Shown here one piece after another: positions 55,724 through 64,000 of a DNA stretch of 64,000 bases. Source of the DNA: Cytophagales bacterium (GTDB lineage: Bacteria; Pseudomonadota; Gammaproteobacteria; Burkholderiales; Burkholderiaceae_C). Below the pieces are notes generated by a model. It did not search any database. It saw only the letters and a list, made by a program, of their open reading frames with translations, and was not told the DNA's origin. How positions within the stretch are numbered: position 1 is the stretch's first letter; the number at the start of each line of letters is the position of its first letter. The DNA lies in the NCBI GenBank assembly GCA_030054145.1, contig JASGCK010000001.1, forward strand, positions 62,001 to 126,000, given 5' to 3'. Position numbers and translations under genes: made by a program.

Positions 55724-56746
55724 TCAATTTTTAAGCCTCGCTCTTGGATGGCTATTATCGTAAATCTGCGCCAGATGCTGAAAATCTAACCGCGTATAGA
55801 CTTGCGTGCTGGCAATGGAGCTATGCCCGAGCAACTCTTGCACAGCGCGTAAATCGCCGCTGGATTGGAGCAGATGACTGGCAAAACTGTGACGCAGCAT
55901 ATGCGGATGCACGGGCGAGGTGAGTCCCGCCGCCAAGCTACGACTTCGCAGCAAGCTCCACACAGCGTGCCTTGTGATGCGCTTGCCTTTGGGGCCCAGT
56001 AACAGCGCGGCTTCCAGGGTGGTGTGCTTGGCAAGCCCCGTTCTATAAGGCTTATAGGCTTGCAGTGCCTCCAGCGCCTTTGCGCCCAGCGGAACCATGC
56101 GGCGCTTACTGCCTTTGCCAAAGACGTGGACTTCGCCTGCTTGCTCGTCAATCCAACCACGTCCCTCAGTCATGGCTTCAGTGCTGGCGGCAATATCTAG
56201 CCCCGCTAGCTCGCTGACCCGTAGACCGCAACCATAAAGAAGCTCCACAATGAGTGAGTCGCGTGCCAGTTCATAAGTTCCACCAGAGCGGGGGAATGTC
56301 AACGAAGTTGCTAGATTTGCATCCACCCCCCGTTCGGCGGGCACAAATTCCGCTAGCGCCATAGCCGCATCTACCCCTAGCGCTTTTGGCAGCGGCTTGG
56401 TCGCTTTGGGCGGCTTGATATCCAAACACGGGTTATGCGTGATCTCGCCATTGCTAATGAGCCATTTGTAAAACCCGCGCCAACTAGACAGTTGCAGCGC
56501 CAATGTCTTGGAGGCCAAACCCCTGCCGTTTCTTCCGCTGCTGTGGCTATTGGCAACCCAGCGGCGAATGTGGCTGTGCTGGACATCTTTGCAGGAAAGC
56601 TGCTGCGCCTCGCACAGCGTTTGAAGCTGCGCTAGCTCATGCGCGTAGAGATCAACTGTTTTGCTAGCGAGGCGTTTGCCCACGCGAACGTGTTCCAAAT
56701 ATTTGGTGATTAACCCAGCAGAATTGTCAAGCGATGAGTGCTGCAT
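55724..56746 (-). CDS. xerC: Tyrosine recombinase XerC with repeat-derived insertion
   Basis: 340 residues. It resolves chromosome dimers at dif together with XerD. Catalytic set visible: Arg in LLYGCGLRVSELAGLD, Lys in FGKGSKRRMVPLG, HPHMLRHSFASHLL (His-x-x-Arg), LGHSSIASTQVYTRLD with His and the Tyr nucleophile. Between LAEFVPAERGVD and the first catalytic block are about a dozen or more extra residues, encoded by a palindromic element (56326-56341). ATG 56746 overlaps DUF484 by 20 bp. Order dapF-DUF484-xerC is conserved. Confidence 0.92.
   Translation of the reverse strand: MQHSSLDNSAGLITKYLEHVRVGKRLASKTVDLYAHELAQLQTLCEAQQLSCKDVQHSHIRRWVANSHSSGRNGRGLASKTLALQLSSWRGFYKWLISNGEITHNPCLDIKPPKATKPLPKALGVDAAMALAEFVPAERGVDANLATSLTFPRSGGTYELARDSLIVELLYGCGLRVSELAGLDIAASTEAMTEGRGWIDEQAGEVHVFGKGSKRRMVPLGAKALEALQAYKPYRTGLAKHTTLEAALLLGPKGKRITRHAVWSLLRSRSLAAGLTSPVHPHMLRHSFASHLLQSSGDLRAVQELLGHSSIASTQVYTRLDFQHLAQIYDNSHPRARLKN
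56326..56341. repeat. Palindromic element inside xerC
   Basis: CCCCCCGTTCGGCGGG, the same core as in the dctP-dctQ gap (3128-3144) and, as CCCCCGTTCGGGGG on the minus strand, at the dapB end (30927-30940). It encodes part of the in-frame insertion of XerC. Confidence 0.65.
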
Positions 56747-57344
56747 GGGCCAGCTCACCCAATCGGGTTAAAAACTCCGTGCCCATCTCAGCAGTAAAGC
56801 GAGTGGGGTCGTGGGAGGCTAAAACCAGCAAGCCCACCGTGGGTAGCGGAATTACCGCGAGTGACCGAGCAGTTGCCGCATCTGGCAACGCAGCTGCGAT
56901 TTGCGCATTTTGAAAAAATGCATCAGTCGCTCCGCCGCAAACAGGCGCAGTCATCTGCGCTGCCACTTCCGCAGCCTCGGTGGACTGATGGATGCAAGCT
57001 TGTGGCACATCAAATATGCGCTGCAAGCTAGTGGTGATTGCCTTGAGCAGCGTCGCCTTGCCCGTGTGCTGCACAAGCACCAGCACCCATTGATGCAGCT
57101 TGCCTGCTAGCGCAACGTTTTCTTTGCCCACGCGCAGCAAATTGCCGTGTTGCAGCTCAAGTGCTCGAAACTTTTCGCGTTGTAACTCTATTTGCCGATC
57201 AGCCAAACTGATGGCACGGCCACTATGCGGATGCGTCAATTGCACGCTGGCAAGCAGCTCGGCGTGGCGCGTAAAAAAATCGGGAGTGCTGAGCAAATAG
57301 TCGGCAATATCGTCTTCGGTAAGGGGTGGGGTGTGATTGGTCAT
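56727..57344 (-). CDS. DUF484 family protein
   Basis: 205 residues. N-terminal helical part ([40 protein letters not shown] with a coiled coil) and a GAF-like C-terminal domain. It matches the conserved gene between dapF and xerC (yigA-type in E. coli). Function is unknown; a signalling or ligand-binding role is supposed from the fold. ATG overlaps the dapF stop (ATGA). Confidence 0.88.
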   Translation of the reverse strand: MTNHTPPLTEDDIADYLLSTPDFFTRHAELLASVQLTHPHSGRAISLADRQIELQREKFRALELQHGNLLRVGKENVALAGKLHQWVLVLVQHTGKATLLKAITTSLQRIFDVPQACIHQSTEAAEVAAQMTAPVCGGATDAFFQNAQIAAALPDAATARSLAVIPLPTVGLLVLASHDPTRFTAEMGTEFLTRLGELAHAALIA

Positions 57345-58147
57345 AGCTCAATCGTACCTTGATAAACCGTGGTTGCAGGGCCCGTCATCATCACCGGCGC
57401 ATTTGTTTGGCTGTTATCCCATGCAATCGTGAGATCACCGCCGTGCGTGCGGACCAGCACCGTGCGCGCCAAAAGCCCAAGCTCAATGCCCGCGACCACC
57501 GCCGCGCAAGCACCTGTGCCGCAGGCCAGCGTCTCACCTGCGCCGCGCTCGTACACGCGCAGCTTGATTTCAGTGCGATTGACGATCTGCATAAAAGCAA
57601 CATTGACACTGTTGGGAAAAGCCGCATTCGCTTGAAGCATCGGCCCGCGAGTCAATACAGGCGTGGCTTCCACGTCATCCACTAAGCACACCGCGTGCGG
57701 ATTACCCATTGACAAAACGTAGTCCCAATCAGGTTTTTCGCGGGGCGGCGCATACGGAATCTGCGCCGCATCAAAAATTGGAGCGCCCATATCCACCGTG
57801 ACTTGTCCGTTGGCGTTTTCACTCAAAGTCAGCACACGATTGTGCGTGCGCACTTTAATTGTCGTTTTGTCCGTCAAACCTTGGCTGCGCACAAAGCGCA
57901 CAAAGCAGCGTGCGCCATTACCGCAGTGCTCCACCTCGCCGCCGTCGTTGTTGTGAATCACGTAATCAAAATCCACATCGGGCGTGGATGCCGCTCGCAC
58001 CGACAAAATTTGATCAGCGCCGACACCAAAGTGACGGTCACCCAGCCGCTGGTAGTCCTGCGCCGTGAGATTCAAAAGCGTTCGCGTCTCGTCCAGCACC
58101 ACAAAGTCATTGCCCGCGCCTTGCATTTTTGTGAAATTGATTTGCAT
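57341..58147 (-). CDS. dapF: Diaminopimelate epimerase
   Basis: 268 residues. Both catalytic cysteines are visible: [13 protein letters not shown] (first) and [14 protein letters not shown] (second). The substrate-binding [17 protein letters not shown] and [12 protein letters not shown] are present. It converts LL- to meso-diaminopimelate for peptidoglycan and lysine. Length slightly short but complete. Confidence 0.95.
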   Translation of the reverse strand: MQINFTKMQGAGNDFVVLDETRTLLNLTAQDYQRLGDRHFGVGADQILSVRAASTPDVDFDYVIHNNDGGEVEHCGNGARCFVRFVRSQGLTDKTTIKVRTHNRVLTLSENANGQVTVDMGAPIFDAAQIPYAPPREKPDWDYVLSMGNPHAVCLVDDVEATPVLTRGPMLQANAAFPNSVNVAFMQIVNRTEIKLRVYERGAGETLACGTGACAAVVAGIELGLLARTVLVRTHGGDLTIAWDNSQTNAPVMMTGPATTVYQGTIEL

Positions 58148-58152
58148 GGAGC

Positions 58153-58338
58153 TTAAGTTTTTACAGTTCGAGTTTCAAAAGTCGCGAGCCACTTGATAAG
58201 TTGTGCGCGAGCGCTCACAGCAGTATCCAAAGCCGCCGCTTGTCGATCAGCTTGATCGGCGTAAAAGCGAACGGGAGCATCAAAGTGCGCAAGGCTGGCG
58301 GCTTTGATGGTTGCTGGCTCGTAAGGTGTAAGGCGCAT
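58153..58338 (-). CDS. Small hypothetical protein upstream of dapF
   Basis: 61 residues, [20 protein letters not shown] at the start, alanine-rich, no transmembrane segment. It ends 5 nt before dapF on the same strand, which suggests a real gene or a remnant of the gene usually upstream. No ribosome site was seen. No family recognised. Confidence 0.35.
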   Translation of the reverse strand: MRLTPYEPATIKAASLAHFDAPVRFYADQADRQAAALDTAVSARAQLIKWLATFETRTVKT

Positions 58339-58405
58339 GGGGGTAATTATCGCGTGTCTTGACCTTGTTCTGTGGTTGTTAAACTAGGACTCAAAAGGAG
58401 TTGCG

Positions 58406-58594
58406 ATGAATACACGACCAGATCCTATTTTTTCTGAGTTTGAAACCCCAGAAGACGCAGCAGCCTACGATCAATGGTTTCGCGCCAAAGTAGAAAAGTC
58501 ACTCAAAGCGGCAGACGACCCTCAGACACCGCGCTATTCGAGTGATGAGGTGATGCGCCGCATTCATACAAGTTTAAAACCAGAAACTGCTTAG
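58406..58594 (+). CDS. Orphan antitoxin (stability-determinant / PaaA-like)
   Basis: 62 residues: SEFETPEDAAAYDQWFRAKV and SLKAADDPQTPRYSSDEVMR match small antitoxins that precede ParE-type toxins. AAGGAG lies 7 nt before the ATG. The toxin should start 2 nt after the stop. Instead an ATG at 58597 reads MLPVV, the usual toxin N-terminus, and then leaves the family, running into the end of xdhB. The toxin gene therefore seems deleted. Confidence 0.75.
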   Translation: MNTRPDPIFSEFETPEDAAAYDQWFRAKVEKSLKAADDPQTPRYSSDEVMRRIHTSLKPETA

Positions 58595-58620
58595 TCATGC
58601 TGCCCGTGGTTTGTATACCC

Positions 58621-60903
58621 TTACTTTCGTGCGGTCTCTACAGCCATCAAAATCCGCTCAGGCGTAGCGGGTGCATCCATCGACACGAGGTTTTGATTTC
58701 CGCCCGCTGCAACCACTGCGTCCCGCAGTGAGAAGTATGCAGAGAGCGCCAGCATCAGCGGCGGCTCGCCCACGGCTTTGCTTCTAAAGGGCGTGGGTTT
58801 GACGTTTTGTCCGTCGAAGAACGAGACCTTGAAGTGCTCGGGGATGTCGGATGCGACGGGGATTTTGTAGGTGCTGGGACCATGCGTTAAGAGCTTGCCG
58901 TAATTTTTGCTGCTGCGTTTCATGTCCCAAATGCATTCTTCCATCGTCAGCCAGCCCATGCCTTGCACGTATGCGCCTTCGATTTGACCTTTGTCAATCG
59001 CGGGGTTGATGCTTTGCCCGACATCATGCACGATGTCCACTTTTTTAAGCCACCACTCGCCCGTGCGCGTATCGATTTCGGTTTCGGTTACGGCTGCGCC
59101 ATAGCAAAAATAGTAGAACGCTTTGCCTTGAAGTGTCGTGAAGTCGTACTTGATATCGGGTGTCATGTAGTAGCCCGTTTGTCCAAGTTGCACGCGGTTT
59201 AACCATGCTTGTGTGATGAGTTCATGCCACGGCAAATTGCGCCCCGCGTCTAGTGCATCCAAGCGTTCGCGCAACTGACGCGTTGCATCCATAACCGCCG
59301 CGCCGTTGATGTCCGCGCCGCTGGAAGCCGCAGTCGCACTGGCGTTGGGGACTTTTTGCGTATCCGTTGCCGTAACGCGGACAAGACCGACGGGGATGCC
59401 AAGTCCATCGGCCGCGACCTGCGCCATCTTGGTATTCAAGCCCTGTCCCATTTCCGTGCCGCCGTGGTTCACGCTCACCGATCCGTCTTGGTAGATGTTG
59501 ACGAGTGCTGCGCCTTGATTGAGCATGGTCGCAGTAAAGCTGATGCCAAATTTGAGCGGCACAAGCGCCATGCCGCGCTTTTTGTATTTGCTGGTTTTGT
59601 TGAAGGCCATCAACTCTGCGCGGCGAGCGCGGTAGTTCGATTCGGCTTCTAATTGGTTAATCACTTTGTCGCCAATCCAGTCTTCAATTGCTTGGTTGTA
59701 CTGGGTTGTGAGCGTGGCGGGATTGCCCGAGATGGTAGGGTCTTGGTACAGATTGATTTTGCGCACGTCCAGCGGATCAAGCCCGAGTTTGTTGGCGATT
59801 TGCTCAATCACGGTTTCGATGCCAAACATACCTTGCGGCCCACCAAAACCACGAAATGCGGTTGCCGTCTGCATATTGGTTTTGCAACGATGGCTGATGA
59901 TGGACAGATTTGGCAAGTAGTAGCAATTGTCGATATGCAGCAAGGCGCGGTCGTTGACGGGCCCTGAAAAATCGGTGCTGTAACCACAGCGCGACGCGAG
60001 TACGAAGTCCACACCCAAAATACGACCTTGGTCATCAAAACCGACTTCGTAATCCAGCCTGAAATCGTGGCGCTTGCCCGTAATCGTCATGTCGTCGTCG
60101 CGGTTGGCACGCAGCTTGACGGGGCGTTTGAGCAAGTGCGCCGCCAGCGCCGCCGACTGGCTAAAAATGGACGCTTGACCTTCTTTGCCACCAAACGCAC
60201 CGCCCATGCGGCGGCAAATCACTTCGACATCATTCGTGGTGAGGTTAAGCGCCGCCGCCGCCTCGCGTTGGTTGGCATCAGGGTGCTGAGTGGAGACATA
60301 CAGCGTGAGCTGATCGTCCTCGCGCGGCACGGCGTAAGTGATGTGACCTTCCAAATAAAACTGCTCTTGCTGACCGCATTCGGTGCGACCCGATAGCTTG
60401 TGAGGCGCATCCGCGATGGCTTTAGCAGGTTCGCCGCGCGTGATTCCTTTCGCGGGCATGATGAAGTTTTTGGCCTCCATCGCCTCATCAATCGTCAAAA
60501 TTGCAGGTAATTCTTTGACTGACACCACCGCAGCTTTCGCCGCTTCGCGCGCATAAAGCATATCGTGCGCCACGACCAGCGCAAGGGGCTGACCCACATA
60601 CTCGACCTTGCCAGCGGCGAGGAATGGATCGTCGTGAATGATCGGCCCGCAGTTGTTCTCCCCGGGAATATCTGCGGCGGTAAATACGGCCACCACGCCG
60701 TGCATGGCAAGAATCGCGGCACGGTCAATGCCCTCGCCAATGAGTTCGCCATGCGCAACAGGGGAGAGCACCAAAGCCCCGTACAGCGTGCCTTGCAGCT
60801 CGGGGATGTCGTCGGTGTAAACCGCTTTGCCAGTGACGTGCAGATGTGCGGATTCGTGCGGTAGTTCGCGGCCTTGCTCGCCTTGGTGTTTAGTTGATGT
60901 CAT
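58621..60903 (-). CDS. xdhB: Xanthine dehydrogenase molybdenum-binding subunit
   Basis: 760 residues. Moco-binding and catalytic regions: RMGGAFGGKEGQAS, FRGFGGPQGMFGIET, GTEMGQGLNTKMAQVAADGL and the glutamate in KAVGEPPLMLALSAYFSLRD. It oxidises hypoxanthine and xanthine to urate, with XdhA carrying FeS and FAD. ATG 60903 is chosen as it overlaps the stop of the small antitoxin gene (ATGA) and starts the family region; the longer frame crosses that gene. Normally directly after xdhA, here separated by 1.3 kb. No xdhC is in the window. Confidence 0.93.
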   Translation of the reverse strand: MTSTKHQGEQGRELPHESAHLHVTGKAVYTDDIPELQGTLYGALVLSPVAHGELIGEGIDRAAILAMHGVVAVFTAADIPGENNCGPIIHDDPFLAAGKVEYVGQPLALVVAHDMLYAREAAKAAVVSVKELPAILTIDEAMEAKNFIMPAKGITRGEPAKAIADAPHKLSGRTECGQQEQFYLEGHITYAVPREDDQLTLYVSTQHPDANQREAAAALNLTTNDVEVICRRMGGAFGGKEGQASIFSQSAALAAHLLKRPVKLRANRDDDMTITGKRHDFRLDYEVGFDDQGRILGVDFVLASRCGYSTDFSGPVNDRALLHIDNCYYLPNLSIISHRCKTNMQTATAFRGFGGPQGMFGIETVIEQIANKLGLDPLDVRKINLYQDPTISGNPATLTTQYNQAIEDWIGDKVINQLEAESNYRARRAELMAFNKTSKYKKRGMALVPLKFGISFTATMLNQGAALVNIYQDGSVSVNHGGTEMGQGLNTKMAQVAADGLGIPVGLVRVTATDTQKVPNASATAASSGADINGAAVMDATRQLRERLDALDAGRNLPWHELITQAWLNRVQLGQTGYYMTPDIKYDFTTLQGKAFYYFCYGAAVTETEIDTRTGEWWLKKVDIVHDVGQSINPAIDKGQIEGAYVQGMGWLTMEECIWDMKRSSKNYGKLLTHGPSTYKIPVASDIPEHFKVSFFDGQNVKPTPFRSKAVGEPPLMLALSAYFSLRDAVVAAGGNQNLVSMDAPATPERILMAVETARK

Positions 60904-61067
60904 CGTTTGTTGCTTTCGTATTTGTTTTGTAAATGGCGCATCAAACCAGCAGCATCTTGGTATTTGATGGCTCGGGCATCCTTCACTCGCCACATTTCAA
61001 TCAATACAGGATCTGATTGTTCGTGAGCCGATTTGATAGGCGTGTTGAGTTGTTGATTAAAGTTCAT
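60900..61067 (-). CDS. Small antitoxin-like partner of PIN toxin, coupled to xdhB
   Basis: 55 residues, MNFNQQLNTPIKSAHEQSDP then VLIEMWRVKDARAIKYQDAA. Such short proteins accompany PIN toxins of this type as the second gene. ATG 61067 overlaps the toxin stop (ATGA) and its own stop overlaps the xdhB start (ATGA). Antitoxin role is inferred from position. Confidence 0.65.
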   Translation of the reverse strand: MNFNQQLNTPIKSAHEQSDPVLIEMWRVKDARAIKYQDAAGLMRHLQNKYESNKR

Positions 61068-61540
61068 TGCAGACTCTCCATAATGTCTTCGGGGGTGGCA
61101 ATTAGTGGAACAGATACCCCAAGTTGGGTCAAGCAATCACTAATTTTTTTCTTCGCCCAGATACTGGCGATGTGGCGAAAGTTCCAACTGGCAATCAAAT
61201 CCAGCTGATTCAATGCGGCGCAGGCAATATGCATTCCGTCCGCATAGGCTTTGGCGGGCATTGCCCTCGATGCAACTAGCGCATTGGCAATATCCACCGC
61301 ACCGATCGGCATCGGGACTTTGTTTAATGCTTCTAAATAAACTTGACGCTTTGCTACCGCTCCAGCGTCACCATCGTTCGACTCGTCAATGACAAGGTCA
61401 GAAAGCACCATATCAAACTGATCTCGCGCTAGCCACAATTGCAACGAGTAGCTTTGCCGCGCGGCATTAATTGCGTCAAGGCTAGGACGTGCTGCTAAGT
61501 AGCTGATAACCGATGTTTCGATGTAGATGCGGGGTTTCAT
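61064..61540 (-). CDS. VapC-like PIN-domain toxin
   Basis: 158 residues. MKPRIYIETSVISYLAARPS with the first acidic residue (Glu in ETS), LVIDESNDGD, and a later Asp in AYADGMHIACAA, then LDLIASWNFRHIASIW. It is the toxin-first type of PIN module. The decayed copy at 5977-6287 is from the same family. ATG 61540 has the family N-terminus; the reading from 61612 is too long. Confidence 0.85.
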   Translation of the reverse strand: MKPRIYIETSVISYLAARPSLDAINAARQSYSLQLWLARDQFDMVLSDLVIDESNDGDAGAVAKRQVYLEALNKVPMPIGAVDIANALVASRAMPAKAYADGMHIACAALNQLDLIASWNFRHIASIWAKKKISDCLTQLGVSVPLIATPEDIMESLQ

Positions 61541-61569
61541 GCTGCTGGCGACTTGGTTGATTAATAGGA

Positions 61570-61929
61570 TTACTTTGCCGCCAATTTGACAGATGTTGCC
61601 TCTTGCACCCAAGATTCACGTTTGCCGCTGCCGCGATGTATATCCACAATTGCTTTGAGACTAAAGCCTGAATTAGGCAAAATCCAATAGGTGGATTTGA
61701 CCTTTGTATTCCAACCATTATTTCCAGCTTGCTCAATTTTGTACGTTTTGAAAGTACCTGTAGGAATGGTGATCGTCACCCTTGCGCTCCATTTTTTTCC
61801 AACAGCCCTATCATCGGCTGGCAAAAATGGACGCGGGGGATCATAGCTGTTACCTGTTCTTGGGTTGTAGACATCCTCGCCTAAGGTGGTCAACACTGCG
61901 CCTCCGTTTGCGAGTTTCATTGCGGACAT
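61570..61929 (-). CDS. Hypothetical protein in the xdh-splitting cluster
   Basis: 119 residues: LTTLGEDVYNPRTGNSYDPP, VGKKWSARVTITIPTGTFKT and GFSLKAIVDIHRGSGKRESW suggest a beta-rich domain such as the C-terminal part of a secreted protein. No signal peptide, so it may be a fragment. It begins 4 nt after the AbrB-like gene, where a toxin would be expected, but it has no toxin motif. Confidence 0.5.
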   Translation of the reverse strand: MSAMKLANGGAVLTTLGEDVYNPRTGNSYDPPRPFLPADDRAVGKKWSARVTITIPTGTFKTYKIEQAGNNGWNTKVKSTYWILPNSGFSLKAIVDIHRGSGKRESWVQEATSVKLAAK

Positions 61930-61933
61930 CGGT

Positions 61934-62161
61934 TTAAGCAGCCAACACTTTATCGCGGCGATCACTGCGGTCTCGGTAGCCTGATGTATCCGCACCTGGC
62001 AGCAGGCCAAACAGCTCGTCAATGGAGGGCTCGGGTACCATTTTGATGGAGTCACCGATACGCAGAAAAACAAATTTTTGCCCCGCAGCTAAATTCATGC
62101 TTTGCCTGAGCTTTTTAGGAATTGAAAACTGAAACTTACTGGATAGCGTGGCGGTTGTCAT
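61934..62161 (-). CDS. AbrB/MazE-type antitoxin (orphan)
   Basis: 75 residues, swapped-hairpin AbrB DNA-binding domain: ATLSSKFQFSIPKKLRQSMN, then LAAGQKFVFLRIGDSIKMVP, with a C-terminal toxin-binding tail. A PIN or MazF partner normally follows directly, but the next gene is unlike either. ATG 62161 with GGAG upstream (GGAGTCCGT). Confidence 0.8.
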   Translation of the reverse strand: MTTATLSSKFQFSIPKKLRQSMNLAAGQKFVFLRIGDSIKMVPEPSIDELFGLLPGADTSGYRDRSDRRDKVLAA

Positions 62162-62225
62162 ACGGACTCCGTTTTACGAATTTACGATCGATAGATTAAT
62201 TTTAGAAAAACTTAATCAAAGTTTT

Positions 62226-63704
62226 TCATGCCGAAACTTCGCTGGTTGACTCTTCAAGGAACTGCATCACTAAATTCCGTGCCACGAGCGAGCGATACGC
62301 CCACGTTGCCCTGAGCCCATCACGCGGGGTAAAGCTTTGCGCAATCGCGTCGTCAATCAGATCGTTGGTGATTTGACTGAATGATTTACCCTCAATCGCC
62401 GCTTCAATTTTGGCGGCACGCATGGGGTAGGGCGAGAGACCGTTGTAGGCCACGCGAACGCTCACAAACTTGTCATTTTTGATGTCAAACGACATCGCGC
62501 AGCAAGTCGCCGAGATGTCTTGATCGAAGCGCTTGCTGACTTTGTGTGCTCTGAAAGCCACGCCAGTATTGGGCTTGGCGAGTTCTATTGCCGCGATGAA
62601 TTCGCCGCTTTGCAGCACGTTTTGTTTCATGCCTGTGTAAAAAGCGTTGATGGAAACTTTGCGCGTCGCCGCGCCTTTGCGTAGCACAAGCGTTGCGTCC
62701 AGCGCCATGAGGCACGGCATCGAGTCCCCAATGGGCGAACCGTTGGCGATGTTGCCCGCCAGCGTGGCGGTGGCGCGAATTGGCGGCGAGCCAAAGCGGC
62801 GCAGCACTTCGGCAAAGTCGGGATAGGCCGTTGCAACGAGTGATTCGACCGCGGTGAGTGAAACGGCTGCGCCAAGCGTCCAATGCGTCGCGGACTCTTT
62901 GATTGCCCTCAGTTCAGCCACATTGCCAAGGTACACAATGTGATCGGGGCGGCTAAATTGCTTGTTCACTTGCAAGCCAATCTCCGTGCTGCCTGCCAGC
63001 AAGGTTGCCTTGGGATGCGCGAGCAAATACTCGGCAACTTCGTCAATCGTTGCGGGCGAGACGAACTCGTTGCCTTTTTTGGTACGCAGCACGGGCTGAA
63101 TCACGGTTTGACCATCGAGTCCGACGGTGGCGTGTTCGGGGCGTTTAATTTGCTTGAGAAGTTCCGCCTCAGTCGCATCAGCAATCAGCGTCGGTGCTGC
63201 TTGCAGTGCCGCGTCAACAATGGGTTTGTAGCCTGTGCAGCGGCACAAGTTGCCTTGTAGTGCATCGTTAATTTGCGTGCGACTGGGGCACGTGCCGCAT
63301 TTGGCGTGTGTATCAGATAGACCAGCCAAGCTCATCACAATGCCAGGCGTGCAAAAACCGCACTGCGATCCGTGGCAAGTCACCATTGCTTCTTGCACGG
63401 GATGTAGTTTGCCATCCTTGCTTTGCAGGCTCTCCACGGTTTTAAGCGATTTGCCATCAATGGATGGCAAGAGTTGCATACACGAATTGGTGGGGATGTA
63501 GTGGATGGTTTTGCCATCGGCGGCTAGCTCGCCGACCAGAACCACGCAAGCGCCGCAGTCGCCTTCTGCACAGCCTTCTTTGGTGCCTGTGCGATGCAGC
63601 GATTCGCGTACGTAGTCGAGTACGGTGGTGGTGCGGCGCACGCCCACGGCTTCTTGAATCTGTCCGTCTAAAACAAAGCGAACGGTGTTGGTAACTTGAG
63701 TCAT
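62226..63704 (-). CDS. xdhA: Xanthine dehydrogenase FAD/iron-sulfur subunit
   Basis: 492 residues. Two [2Fe-2S] domains: EGCAEGDCGACVVLVGE (plant-type) and GFCTPGIVMSL with NLCRCTGYKPIVDA (helical type). Then a FAD-binding domain (KATLLAGSTEIGLQVNKQF, GNIANGSPIGDSMP) and the C-terminal CO dehydrogenase-flavoprotein-like domain. It passes electrons from the Mo subunit XdhB to NAD+. Its partner gene xdhB starts 1.3 kb downstream. Confidence 0.94.
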   Translation of the reverse strand: MTQVTNTVRFVLDGQIQEAVGVRRTTTVLDYVRESLHRTGTKEGCAEGDCGACVVLVGELAADGKTIHYIPTNSCMQLLPSIDGKSLKTVESLQSKDGKLHPVQEAMVTCHGSQCGFCTPGIVMSLAGLSDTHAKCGTCPSRTQINDALQGNLCRCTGYKPIVDAALQAAPTLIADATEAELLKQIKRPEHATVGLDGQTVIQPVLRTKKGNEFVSPATIDEVAEYLLAHPKATLLAGSTEIGLQVNKQFSRPDHIVYLGNVAELRAIKESATHWTLGAAVSLTAVESLVATAYPDFAEVLRRFGSPPIRATATLAGNIANGSPIGDSMPCLMALDATLVLRKGAATRKVSINAFYTGMKQNVLQSGEFIAAIELAKPNTGVAFRAHKVSKRFDQDISATCCAMSFDIKNDKFVSVRVAYNGLSPYPMRAAKIEAAIEGKSFSQITNDLIDDAIAQSFTPRDGLRATWAYRSLVARNLVMQFLEESTSEVSA

Positions 63705-63753
63705 AAAGGTTGGAGCAGTGAGGTTGGGGAAATAATTTTAACGAGCATTTATC

Positions 63754-64000
63754 TTAAGCAGTTAGGCTGGCTATCAGCCACTCGCGCGTTTGGGCAGGGT
63801 CGATGACGGCATCGATTTCTAACGTTGCGGCCATGTTGATGGCGCTGCCGCGCTCCACGTGCTGGGCGAGCAGTTGTTCAAATAACGCATCGCGTTCTAG
63901 TTCGGTTGCGCAGGCTTCTAGTTCTTTGCGAAAACCTAGCCGCACCGCGCCTTCCAAGCCCATTGCGCCAAATTCAGCCGTGGGCCAAGCGAGCGTGAAA
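63754..64000 (-). CDS. Acyl-CoA carboxylase beta subunit (C-terminal part)
   Basis: The frame reads FTLAWPTAEFGAMGLEGAVR from the right edge, then RGSAINMAATLEIDAVIDPA and REWLIASLTA to the stop. This is the C-terminus of a biotin-dependent carboxyltransferase (propionyl- or acetyl-type acyl-CoA carboxylase). The rest of the gene is outside the window, so substrate cannot be decided. Confidence 0.8.
   Translation of the reverse strand, partial: FTLAWPTAEFGAMGLEGAVRLGFRKELEACATELERDALFEQLLAQHVERGSAINMAATLEIDAVIDPAQTREWLIASLTA

Overview
The window reads as chromosomal DNA of a betaproteobacterium, most likely a Burkholderiales member. The reasons are the engB / cytochrome c4 / resB arrangement, four Bug (TctC-type) periplasmic binding proteins without their own membrane components, the bamE-fur and ptsN-hprK pairs, an EPS-type MarR regulator at the head of a polysaccharide locus, and a medium GC content that drops inside the polysaccharide genes. 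The exact genus cannot be fixed from the sequence alone. No rRNA, tRNA or CRISPR array was seen.

1-23.5 kb: a catabolic island lies between two genes that are normally neighbours, ccsA (left edge) and resB (23.5 kb). It holds a uronate/aldarate unit: uronate dehydrogenase, a TRAP transporter (DctPQM), galactarate dehydratase (garD), glucarate dehydratase (gudD), an IlvD/Edd sugar-acid dehydratase, a LacI-type regulator and Bug proteins. A 15-bp operator, ATGATAGCGCTACCA or one mismatch from it, occurs before udh, over the regulator's own start codon in the garD/lacI divergent gap, and before gudD, so these genes look like one regulon. Inside the island, a tandem glycine riboswitch precedes dadA-Bug-frmA, a possible N-methylglycine-to-glycine-plus-formaldehyde unit. 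A radical SAM gene is joined by ATGA to a ParE-type toxin gene. Next to resB is an integron-like cassette pair (a TIR-domain protein and a zinc-ribbon/YCII fusion) with a textbook 59-bp attC.

23.5-34.5 kb: housekeeping block: resB, cytochrome c4, engB, a COG0523 GTPase, fabG, cca, a glutathione transferase, dapB, bamE, fur, hprK, ptsN and an H-NS-family gene.

34.5-55.7 kb: polysaccharide locus. Scrambled capD remnants and rfaH mark its distal end. The main operon runs on the minus strand: rfbBDAC, manC, then MarR, wzx, wzy, glycosyltransferases, a 2OG-Fe(II) oxygenase, the UDP-L-FucNAc genes with wbuB, a QuiNAc-type epimerase plus initiating sugar transferase, a truncated pglD and capD. Most genes overlap by 1-4 nt. 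The products point to dTDP-L-rhamnose, GDP-mannose and UDP-L-FucNAc as building blocks of a Wzx/Wzy-made glycan.

55.7-64 kb: dapF-DUF484-xerC, then xanthine dehydrogenase xdhA and xdhB split by a 1.3-kb cluster of toxin-antitoxin genes, and the C-terminus of an acyl-CoA carboxylase beta subunit. Dispersed palindromic repeats lie within coding sequence in cca, xerC, rfbD and the end of dapB; in rfbD they have grown into a 24-bp in-frame tandem array.
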